A stretch of DNA of 64,000 bases from Nocardia amamiensis (GTDB taxonomy: Bacteria > Actinomycetota > Actinomycetes > Mycobacteriales > Mycobacteriaceae), in the NCBI RefSeq assembly GCF_015477605.1, contig NZ_JADLQX010000019.1, forward strand, positions 1-64,000, written 5' to 3'. Within the stretch, counting starts at the first letter, position 1. Every line of letters starts with the position of its first letter. This document shows positions 51,047 through 58,474 of the stretch, one piece after another. The notes under the pieces are model-generated. The model was not told the origin of the DNA. It did no database searches and saw only the letters and a list, made by a program, of their open reading frames with translations. The position numbers and the translations under genes are program-made.

Positions 51047-51062
51047 TTCCCAATGCCGGGAA
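51047..51062 (+). promoter_or_regulatory. TTCCC-N6-GGGAA palindrome, copy 10
   Basis: Exact repeat with centre AATGCC, directly after the permease terminator and 72 bases before the pknG start. It is the only copy outside the ESX region in this window and suggests co-regulation of pknG with ESX genes. Confidence 0.57.
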
Positions 51063-51134
51063 CAACACTCTGCGCATCGACAGGCGGCGGACCAGAATGA
51101 AACCCCGATTCAACGGTGGGTTTGAGAGGTTCGT

Positions 51135-53600
51135 ATGCCGGAGCACCCCAGCGCCTCCGACCGTCCGCTCGCGCATCCGTGGGCGAATCGGCGAATGCGC
51201 GGCACCGAAGTGCCTCGGCGAACTTCCCACCCCTGGGCGACTCGGCACCTGCTCAAAACCGAAGTGCCCCCACGACTGCCCGATCCGTGGTCGACACCGC
51301 GGTGGGTCGAGGAGCGGTCGAAGCGTGCCGTCGCCGTGGACTCCGTCCCGAGCGCCGTCGGGCCCCCGACCGCGCCGGGCGCCGCGCCCGGTACGGACAC
51401 CGGGGCGGAGCCGACCATCGGCACCGCCGAGCTGCTGCTCGGTGAACTCGAATCGGAACCCGGTTCCGGGCGCAGCGCGCGCTCGCGGCCGAGCGTGCGC
51501 AGATTGGGCGGTGGTCTGGTGTCCATGCCCAAGGTGAGTCCGCTCGATCCGCGCACCGCGGTCATGCAGGACCCGGAAGTCCCTGAGCACAAACGATTTT
51601 GCTGGAAGTGTCAGCAGCCGGTCGGCCGCACGACCGAAGCCGGGCCGGGTGCGGTCGAGGGGGAGTGCGGCCGATGCGGTTCCCCGTTCAACTTCCGGCC
51701 CTCGCTCCAGCCGGGCGAGATGGTCGCCGACCAGTACGAGGTGCAGGGCTGCCTGGCCCACGGCGGGCTCGGATGGATCTACCTCGCCGTCGATCGCAAC
51801 GTGAGCGACCGCTGGGTGGTGCTCAAAGGGTTGCAGAACCCGCTCGATTTCGAAGCACACGTGGTCGCCCTCGCCGAACGCCAGTTTCTCTCCGAGGTGG
51901 CCTATCCGGGCATCGTCAAGATCCACAACTTCGTCAAGCACCGCTCCGGCCGCGACGTGCCCGACGGCTACATCGTCATGGAGTACGTCGGCGGACGCTC
52001 GCTGAAGAAGATGCTGGACCTCCGTGCGCCGGATCGCATTCCGGTCTCCGAGGCGATCGCCTTCATGATGGAGATCCTGCCCGCGCTGGACTATCTGCAC
52101 TCGTTCGGGCTGGCCTACAACGACCTCAAGCCGGACAACATCATGGTCAGCGAGGACGAGGTCAAGCTGATCGACCTCGGCGCGGTCGCCGCGATGGAGT
52201 CCTACGGCAGCATCTACGGCACCCCCGGCTATCAGGCGCCCGAGATCACCGAGACCGGCCCGACCGTGGCTTCGGACATCTACACCGTCGGGCGGACGTT
52301 GGCCGCGCTGGTCATGGAGATGCCCAAGAACGCCGACGGACACCAGCTGCCCGGCATCCCCTCGCTGGAACAGGAGCCGCTGCTGCGGCGCTACCCGGCG
52401 CTGCACCGGCTGCTGGTGCGCGCGACCGAGCCGGATCCCGCCCGCCGCTTCCCGACCGCCTACGCCATGTACGGCCAGCTCGCCGGTGTCCTGCGGATGG
52501 TGCTGGCCTACGACACGGGCAAGGAGCACCCCCAGGCGTCGCTCGAATTCGGCGCGATGCGTGGAGATTTCGGCATCGAAACGCTGATCGGGCAGACCGA
52601 CGGGATGGCCGACGGGCGGCACCGGTTGCCCGCGCTGGACGCGCCGAGCGTCGTCGCGGCGCTGCCGGTTCCATTGATCGACGGCGAGGACCCCAGCGCC
52701 GACCTGCTGTCCACGCTGCTGCACGGCGACCCGAGACACGCCCTGGACGCGTTGCGCCGCACCGCCGACCGGATCGTCTCCGGGACGATTGGGGAACCGG
52801 AGACCTTCGAGCTGGAGGGCACGCTCACCGCGGTGCGCGCGCACCTCGATCTCGGTGAAGTGGTGCCCGCGTGCGACCGGCTCGCCGACCTGCGGACCGA
52901 CTACGGCACCGACTGGCGTATCGAGTGGTACTCCGCCATCGCCGCGCTGCTGGACGGCCAGTGCGAGCGCGCCTTCGAGTACTTCGATCTGGTGCACCGC
53001 ATGCTGCCCGGCGAGATCGCGCCCGCGCTGGCTCTGGCCGCGACGGCCGAACTCACCCTGCAACACCTCGGGGACGCCGCCGGCGACACCGACTGGGGCG
53101 GGCTCGCCGAGGAGTACTACCGCACCGTCTGGCGGACCAACCACGGCGTGGTGAGCGCTGCCTTCGGTCTGGCGCGCAGGCTCGCCGCGGACGGCGGGCT
53201 GCTGGAGGCCGTCGAGGTCCTGGACCAGGTGCCGGAGGCGTCGCGATATCAGAACGTCGCGCGGATGACCGGGTGTCTGCTGTTGGTCTCCCAACCGATA
53301 CCGGAGACGACCGAGGCCGACCTGCTCGAGGCCGCCGCGCGCCTGGACGCGGCGCCGGACGAGCCGCGAGCGCTGCAACTGCAGGTCATCGTGGTGGGCG
53401 CGGCGCTGGAGTGGGTGCGGGCGGGCGGGCAATCGGCCACCCCCGAGGCGACCCTGCTCGGGTTCCCGTTCACCTTGCTGGGGCTGCAACGCGGGCTCGA
53501 GTCGAGCCTGCGTGCGCTGGCGCGGATCGCGCCGCATCGCCTGCACCGGTACCGCTTGGTCGACCTGGCCAACTACGTGCGGCCGAAGTCGCGGTGGTGA
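51135..53600 (+). CDS. pknG: Serine/threonine protein kinase PknG
   Basis: 821 residues, about 70 longer than mycobacterial PknG because of an N-terminal disordered head with repeats ('HPWANRRMRGTEVPRR', 'HPWATRHLLKTEVPPR'). The rubredoxin-like metal site is present ('CWKCQQPVGR' and 'CGRCGSPFNF', near 155-185). The kinase domain spans about 200-465: 'LAHGGLGWIYLAVD', Lys in 'WVVLKGL', catalytic 'YNDLKPDNIMV' and 'LIDLGAVAAM', features shared with PknG rather than with HRD/DFG kinases. C-terminal TPR repeats follow (about 560-810). PknG is soluble and adjusts glutamate metabolism through GarA; the glutamate dehydrogenase gene is nearby. Confidence 0.95.
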   Translation: MPEHPSASDRPLAHPWANRRMRGTEVPRRTSHPWATRHLLKTEVPPRLPDPWSTPRWVEERSKRAVAVDSVPSAVGPPTAPGAAPGTDTGAEPTIGTAELLLGELESEPGSGRSARSRPSVRRLGGGLVSMPKVSPLDPRTAVMQDPEVPEHKRFCWKCQQPVGRTTEAGPGAVEGECGRCGSPFNFRPSLQPGEMVADQYEVQGCLAHGGLGWIYLAVDRNVSDRWVVLKGLQNPLDFEAHVVALAERQFLSEVAYPGIVKIHNFVKHRSGRDVPDGYIVMEYVGGRSLKKMLDLRAPDRIPVSEAIAFMMEILPALDYLHSFGLAYNDLKPDNIMVSEDEVKLIDLGAVAAMESYGSIYGTPGYQAPEITETGPTVASDIYTVGRTLAALVMEMPKNADGHQLPGIPSLEQEPLLRRYPALHRLLVRATEPDPARRFPTAYAMYGQLAGVLRMVLAYDTGKEHPQASLEFGAMRGDFGIETLIGQTDGMADGRHRLPALDAPSVVAALPVPLIDGEDPSADLLSTLLHGDPRHALDALRRTADRIVSGTIGEPETFELEGTLTAVRAHLDLGEVVPACDRLADLRTDYGTDWRIEWYSAIAALLDGQCERAFEYFDLVHRMLPGEIAPALALAATAELTLQHLGDAAGDTDWGGLAEEYYRTVWRTNHGVVSAAFGLARRLAADGGLLEAVEVLDQVPEASRYQNVARMTGCLLLVSQPIPETTEADLLEAAARLDAAPDEPRALQLQVIVVGAALEWVRAGGQSATPEATLLGFPFTLLGLQRGLESSLRALARIAPHRLHRYRLVDLANYVRPKSRW

Positions 53601-53606
53601 CCGGAC

Positions 53607-53963
53607 TCAGATCGTCCGCGCGGTGAGCATGAAAATCGCTGGCGCGGCCAGGATCACCAGCAGCCACAGCCAATTGCCGGTGGTCACGGCGAGCACCACC
53701 GAGAACACCACGGCCGCCCCCGCCAGGACGACGAGGCGGGGCAGTGGATTGGCCGCGGTCGGCTCGGGTGCGGGCGGTGTGCTGCCGGGCAGGTCGGCGA
53801 ACAGTTCGGCTAGCTGAGCTCTGCTGGTCGCCGCCGCGACGGCCGCGCTGAGCTCGTCGAACTCGGCCAGGCCGATTCGGCCCGCGCCCAAGTGCTGGGT
53901 CAGCTCGCGAAGCGCCCGCTCACGGTCGGCGATACTGGCCGGAGTGCCCGCAGATTCACCCAT
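53607..53963 (-). CDS. DUF1707 (SHOCT-like) membrane protein
   Basis: 118 residues from the ATG at 53963-53961. The N-terminal 60 residues match DUF1707: 'ADRERALRELTQHLGAGRIG', 'LAEFDELSAAVAAATSRAQL' and 'LFADLPG'. Two closely spaced hydrophobic segments follow ('LVVLAGAAVVFSVVLAVTT', 'WLWLLVILAAPAIFML'). Such proteins are common in actinobacteria and of unknown function. It converges on pknG with only 6 bases between the stops. A longer upstream frame exists on this strand but reads through the neighbouring gene and is not supported. Confidence 0.8.
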   Translation of the reverse strand: MGESAGTPASIADRERALRELTQHLGAGRIGLAEFDELSAAVAAATSRAQLAELFADLPGSTPPAPEPTAANPLPRLVVLAGAAVVFSVVLAVTTGNWLWLLVILAAPAIFMLTARTI

Positions 53964-54179
53964 GCCGGAAGGATAGGTGCAGCGGCAAAAGCGGTGCACC
54001 GCGTGGTTTTCCAAGGACGGGAAGGGCGGTCGGCCACGTGCTGTGCGGGCGCCTGGCGGAGCATGGCGCGCGCCCACGCGCATGACGTTTGCTGGATTGT
54101 CGCTAGAGACCGGTCGGTTGCGCAGGCAATGGCCGTGCACCGGCCGCCGCGCCGTGTTGCGATGTGGTTTCCTTGAAGT

Positions 54180-54914
54180 ATGACTGCGGGTGTGGAGTAC
54201 ACCATCGACGAGCTGGCGCGTGAGGCCGGTACGACCGTGCGCAGCCTGCGCGTTTACCACGAACGCGGGGTGCTGCCGCCTCCGCAGGTCAAGGGGCGGA
54301 CCGGGTTCTACGGCGCCGACCATCTCAACCGGGTGCGCACCATCAGCAGGCTGCTCGACCGGGGGATCAAACTCAACGGCATCAAGGAATTGCTCAACGC
54401 CTGGGACCGCGGTGACGACCTCGGCGACATCCTGGGCGTGGGCGAGCCCGGCGCACCCGAGACGGCCGTCGCCGAAACCGGAGACACCGTCGCGGCGACC
54501 GAGCTCGCCGAGCGCTACCGCGACGTGCCCAACGGTCTGGCGCGAGTCGTCGCCGCGGGCCTGTACGAGCCCGTGGACGCGGCGACCTACCGGATCGCGG
54601 ATCGCCGGCTGGCACACGGCTTCGATCGCCTGACCGCCGCGGGCATCCCGGCCGATCAAGCGCTCGGCGAGCTGGAGCGGCTGCGCGCCGACGCCGACCG
54701 GATCGCCCGCCGCTTCGTCGACCTGTTCCGGGGCACCATCTGGGCGTTGTTCCAGGATTCCCCGGGCGGCCCGGCGGAGATCGCCGACCTCGGGCAACAG
54801 CTGGCCGCCGCCCGCGCGATCCCCGGTGAAACCGCCGCGGAACTCGTAAACCGCTTCATCGCAAAGTATCTCGACCAAGATGCCGAGGTCGCCGAGATAC
54901 TGCCCGGGGACTGA
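54180..54914 (+). CDS. MerR-family transcriptional regulator
   Basis: 244 residues. The winged helix-turn-helix is at the N-terminus: 'YTIDELAREAGTTVRSLRVY', 'HERGVLPPPQ', 'YGADHLNRVRTISRLLDRGI'. A dimerisation helix follows, and the C-terminal 150 residues are an effector domain of unknown ligand with no metal-binding cysteines. The arrangement is that of MerR proteins that respond to small organic molecules. It lies upstream of the GTGCCG-type site at 54983, but the 17-base spacing there is normal rather than the stretched 19-20 bases MerR proteins favour, so it is not an obvious binder. Confidence 0.88.
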   Translation: MTAGVEYTIDELAREAGTTVRSLRVYHERGVLPPPQVKGRTGFYGADHLNRVRTISRLLDRGIKLNGIKELLNAWDRGDDLGDILGVGEPGAPETAVAETGDTVAATELAERYRDVPNGLARVVAAGLYEPVDAATYRIADRRLAHGFDRLTAAGIPADQALGELERLRADADRIARRFVDLFRGTIWALFQDSPGGPAEIADLGQQLAAARAIPGETAAELVNRFIAKYLDQDAEVAEILPGD

Positions 54915-54982
54915 TCGGCTGGTGCGGCCGAAACCGCTGGAAACATCTCTATTTCAGATTCCCATCAGTGGCGATACGTAAC

Positions 54983-55011
54983 AGTAACGTGCCGTTAATT
55001 AGCGGTATATT
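54983..55011 (+). promoter_or_regulatory. GTGCCG-type promoter-operator before the reductase gene
   Basis: Palindrome GTGCCGTTAATTAGCGGTAT at 54989-55008. A weak -35 (AGTAAC, 54983-54988) and a good -10 (TATATT, 55006-55011) flank it at 17-base spacing. The next rightward gene starts about 150 bases downstream. Confidence 0.6.
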
Positions 55012-55158
55012 GGCCTGATTCGGCGCGCGTTCGCACTGTTGCGACGCTACCTATGGTCGGCTACCTAAGTATGTCTTCCCCCGACCTACCGATGCGCCGA
55101 AGTGTCGCTCTCCCCGACAATCTGACGGTCGCACAAGGGCAGCAGATGGGTGTGGGCA

Positions 55159-55740
55159 ATGGGAAGCGTGACGCTGTGGATGCAGATGTCGCTCGACGGC
55201 TTCGCGGAGGGGCCGGATGAGGAAATCCACTGGCCGGTGGTCGACGAGGAACTGTGCGAGTCGTTCCTCGACGAACTGCGTTCGGCCGATCTGTTCCTCT
55301 ACGGCCGCAAGACGTACGAGATCATGGCATCGTTCTGGCCGACCGCCGATGTGGATCCGGCGATCTCGGAGTTCTATGTCGATTTCGCGCGGTGCTGGAA
55401 GCAGACGCCGAAGCTGGTCTTCTCCCGGACCCTGCCCACCGCCGGGTGGAACACCCGCATCGTCCGGGAAGATCTCGTCGAGCAGATCACCACGCTACGC
55501 GCGCAGCCAGGCTGCGATATGGTGCTGTTCGGCGGGGCCGAGACCGCGTCGGTGTTCATGAAGCACGACCTGATCGATGAGTACCGGCTGTTCGTCCACC
55601 CCATCCTGCTCGGTGGCGGTATCCCGCTGTTCCCGACGCCCGCGGTGGCCTCGGGGCTACAGCTCGTCGACGTGATGACGTTCGACAGCGCGGTGGTCCA
55701 AATGCACTACCAGCAGACGGCCTCGGCGTCGATCGGCTAG
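55159..55740 (+). CDS. RibD C-terminal/dihydrofolate reductase-like protein
   Basis: 193 residues from the ATG at 55159 (a GTG at 55150 is the alternative). The fold signature begins 'VTLWMQMSLDGFAEGPDEEI' and continues with 'LFLYGRKTYEIMASFWPTAD', 'KLVFSRTLPTAGWNTRIV', 'DMVLFGGAETASVF' and 'EYRLFVHPILLGGGIPLF', the order seen in the RibD_C/DHFR-like family found widely in actinobacteria. Members bind NADPH; their substrates are mostly unknown. It is placed under a GTGCCG-type promoter. Confidence 0.88.
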   Translation: MGSVTLWMQMSLDGFAEGPDEEIHWPVVDEELCESFLDELRSADLFLYGRKTYEIMASFWPTADVDPAISEFYVDFARCWKQTPKLVFSRTLPTAGWNTRIVREDLVEQITTLRAQPGCDMVLFGGAETASVFMKHDLIDEYRLFVHPILLGGGIPLFPTPAVASGLQLVDVMTFDSAVVQMHYQQTASASIG

Positions 55741-55839
55741 TACACGCACGCGGCCGCCCGCCGCCCACGCGGCATGTGAGACGAACGTTAACCTCTGATT
55801 GCTCAGCGCGTCGGCGCGTCGTCGGCTAACTTTCGTTTT

Positions 55840-58365
55840 ATGTCCGTGGTTCAGGCACCAGGCGACGTGCTGCCTGCGTCCACCAGTGAATTCGTCGGCC
55901 GGGAAACGGAATTGGACCGGCTGGGCGAGCTGCTGGACGGCGACGCCCGCCTGATCACCCTGGTCGGGCCCGGCGGTATCGGCAAGACGCGATTAGCCGC
56001 GGAGGCGCTGCGCCGTGGCTCACGGGCCGGTCGCAGGCCGGTCTACTGGGCACGGCTGGCCGAATTGGAGCCCGACAGCACCGCTACCGCGCAGGACGTG
56101 ATGCAGTCCGCGGTGCGCACCGATCTCAGCTCCCCGCCGACCCGCGCCGCGCTGGTGCGCACCTTCACCAGCGGCGACCGTTCCGCGGAGCGCGCGGTTC
56201 TCGTGCTGGACAACTGCGAACACTTGCTCGGCGCGGTCGTGGCGATGATCGCCGAGCTGCTGGATGCCGCGCCCGGGTTGACCATCCTGGCCACCAGCCG
56301 GGAACCGATCGGCTGGGCCGACGAGTACCTCCTGGCCGTGCCGCCGCTGTCGCCGCGCCAGTCGCTCGAATTGTTCCGCCAGCGCGCCGAACTCATCGGA
56401 CGGGCGATCCCGGACGATCGCGAGCAGGTCGCCGTAGCCGCCCAGATCTGCCGCCGGGTGGACCACAACCCGCTGTTCATCCGGCTTGCCGCGGCCCGGC
56501 TGCGGCATCAGCCCGCGACGATGGTGCTGCGGGAACTCACCGGCGACGCCGACGACAAGCGCCTGCGCTGGACGCACGGAGCCCGGGCAGGCGCCGAGGA
56601 GCGCCACCGTGGCGTCTACGACGTCATCGCCTGGTCCTTCGCGCTGTGCGGCGCTCCCGAGCAACTGCTGCTGGAACGGCTGTCGGTCTTCGCCGCGGGA
56701 TACGAGACCGACGACGAGTCGGTTCGTGGCGGCATCGATCTCGACGCCGCGATCGCGGTGTGTGCCGACGACTCCCTTCCCGCGCGCGAGATCGAACACC
56801 TGCTGGAGCGGCTCACCGAGCAATCGCTGGTGTCGGCGCATCTGACCGCGACGACGGTCAGCTGGTACCTGGTGGAAAGCGTGCGCGTGTTCGCCCGCGA
56901 GCACCTGCGCCGCCGCGACCGCGGCGAGTTCGATCGCCTCGCCGCCCGGCACCGCCGGTACTTCCGGGACAAGGTCGTCGCCGGACAGGCCATGTGGCTC
57001 GGCCCGCACGACCTGGCCTGGCTGGCCTGGGCGCGGTCGGCGTGGAACGACATCGTGCTCGGCATCGAATCCGGCCTCGCCGATCCGGCGGAGGCCGTGA
57101 TCGCGCTGGAGACCGCGACGGTGCTGCTCTCGATGAAGGTGCCGTTCGTCAAGTCCGGTGCGGGCGCGCTGACCCGGCTCACCGAACGCGCGCTGGATGC
57201 GACCAAGGCGGCCGGGATCGGTCCCTCCGGAGTCGCCGACCTCGCCACCGCGCTGCTCGGCTGGATCGCGTTGTGGCAGGGGCGGACCGACAACATCCCG
57301 CAGCTGCTCGCCGGCTGCGTGACCGAGCCGGCCGAGGCGGGGCCGCGCTACACCGACGTGGATTTCGGATTGCCCGCGCCGGTGGAATGGATGTGGGGAC
57401 TCGAGCTGATGCTGGTGCGCGGCGACCCGCGCGCGATCACCGTCCTCACCCGCGCCCGGCACAAGTTCGCCGAGCAGGGCGACCGCATCGGCGCCGAGCG
57501 CAGCGACGTATTCGTGGCGTTCTGCTCCGCCCTCGTCGGCGACCGGCAGCAGGCGCTGGAGAACACCGCGCGGTTCCTGGAGCGGTCGGTGTCGTCCGGC
57601 TCGACGCTCTCGACGGCGTGGGCGGAGATCGCGCGGGCGGTGGCGCTGGCCAAGCATGGGTCCCCCGCCGAGGCGCTGGCGATGACCCACGGCGTGCTCA
57701 CCCGCCACCGCGGGGAGCAGGACACCTGGACGGCGACCTGGGCGGTGGGCGCGCATATCGTCGCGATGGCCCAAGTGCTCATCGCCGAGCGGGACGGCGG
57801 TGGCGATCCCGCGACGGTCGCGACCGAGATCGCCTATCTGGTGGGCAGTTTCAAGACACGGCAGCGTTCGATGGGTATCGCCGTGGACCGGGTGCCGCTG
57901 GTCGCCGCCGAGATCCGCAGCGCCGCGGAGGTCGCCCGCACGGTGCTCGGCGATCGGGCATACGCTTCGGCCGAGCGCCGGACCCGGCTGCGCCCCGAAC
58001 TGGACGCGCTGTGGTGGCCGACCACCGAGTCGGCGCCCCAGCCCCAGCCCCAGTCCCAGCCGCGGCGACCGGACCGGCCGAGCGCTGCCCGCCCCGCGTC
58101 GCGGCGGCCCAGCTCGCGCTGGAGCGAGCTGTCCCGAGCCGAACGCGACGTCGCCGTCCTCGCCGCTGCGGGCTGGCCCAACAGCGCCATCGCCGCCCGG
58201 CGACGCAGCTCCATCCGGACGGTCGACGCGCAAGTCGCCGCCATCCGGCAGAAGCTGATGATCGCCTCCCGCGCAGATATCGCCGGCCACATTCCCGACG
58301 AACTCGCCGACCGCGTCCGCCACGAATCCGAGCGACGGCCTCGGCGCGGACGCAGGCGCGCCTGA
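55840..58365 (+). CDS. ATPase-LuxR transcriptional regulator, paralogue 1
   Basis: 841 residues. An N-terminal NB-ARC-like ATPase domain carries Walker A 'LVGPGGIGKTRLAAEA' (about residues 44-60), 'VLVLDNCEHLLGA' and 'ILATSREPIGWADE'. A long helical region without clear TPR consensus follows. A LuxR-type helix-turn-helix lies near the C-terminus: 'LSRAERDVAVLAAAGWPNSA', then 'IAARRRSSIRTVDAQVAAIR'. This is the layout of large signal-transducing STAND regulators. The ATG at 55840 has no ribosome binding site, so a leaderless transcript is possible. The next gene is a close relative. Confidence 0.88.
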   Translation: MSVVQAPGDVLPASTSEFVGRETELDRLGELLDGDARLITLVGPGGIGKTRLAAEALRRGSRAGRRPVYWARLAELEPDSTATAQDVMQSAVRTDLSSPPTRAALVRTFTSGDRSAERAVLVLDNCEHLLGAVVAMIAELLDAAPGLTILATSREPIGWADEYLLAVPPLSPRQSLELFRQRAELIGRAIPDDREQVAVAAQICRRVDHNPLFIRLAAARLRHQPATMVLRELTGDADDKRLRWTHGARAGAEERHRGVYDVIAWSFALCGAPEQLLLERLSVFAAGYETDDESVRGGIDLDAAIAVCADDSLPAREIEHLLERLTEQSLVSAHLTATTVSWYLVESVRVFAREHLRRRDRGEFDRLAARHRRYFRDKVVAGQAMWLGPHDLAWLAWARSAWNDIVLGIESGLADPAEAVIALETATVLLSMKVPFVKSGAGALTRLTERALDATKAAGIGPSGVADLATALLGWIALWQGRTDNIPQLLAGCVTEPAEAGPRYTDVDFGLPAPVEWMWGLELMLVRGDPRAITVLTRARHKFAEQGDRIGAERSDVFVAFCSALVGDRQQALENTARFLERSVSSGSTLSTAWAEIARAVALAKHGSPAEALAMTHGVLTRHRGEQDTWTATWAVGAHIVAMAQVLIAERDGGGDPATVATEIAYLVGSFKTRQRSMGIAVDRVPLVAAEIRSAAEVARTVLGDRAYASAERRTRLRPELDALWWPTTESAPQPQPQSQPRRPDRPSAARPASRRPSSRWSELSRAERDVAVLAAAGWPNSAIAARRRSSIRTVDAQVAAIRQKLMIASRADIAGHIPDELADRVRHESERRPRRGRRRA

Positions 58366-58474
58366 TGGGCGCGGGACGCAGTCCGTCGATAGTCCGCGCA
58401 TGGCCGGAGCGAAGGCGGAGGCACGTACTAGGCTGCTCCTCCCGGTGGTTTCTGGATCGATAGGTGTGGGCGGC

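Noticed and set aside
53964..54878. Extended version of the DUF1707 protein
   Set aside because: The extension is antisense to the MerR gene; DUF1707 proteins begin at the ATG used.
43126..55011. GTGCCG-type palindromes as MerR operators (a MerR gene lies at 54180)
   Set aside because: MerR sites need a stretched spacer of 19-20 bases; all copies here have 17.
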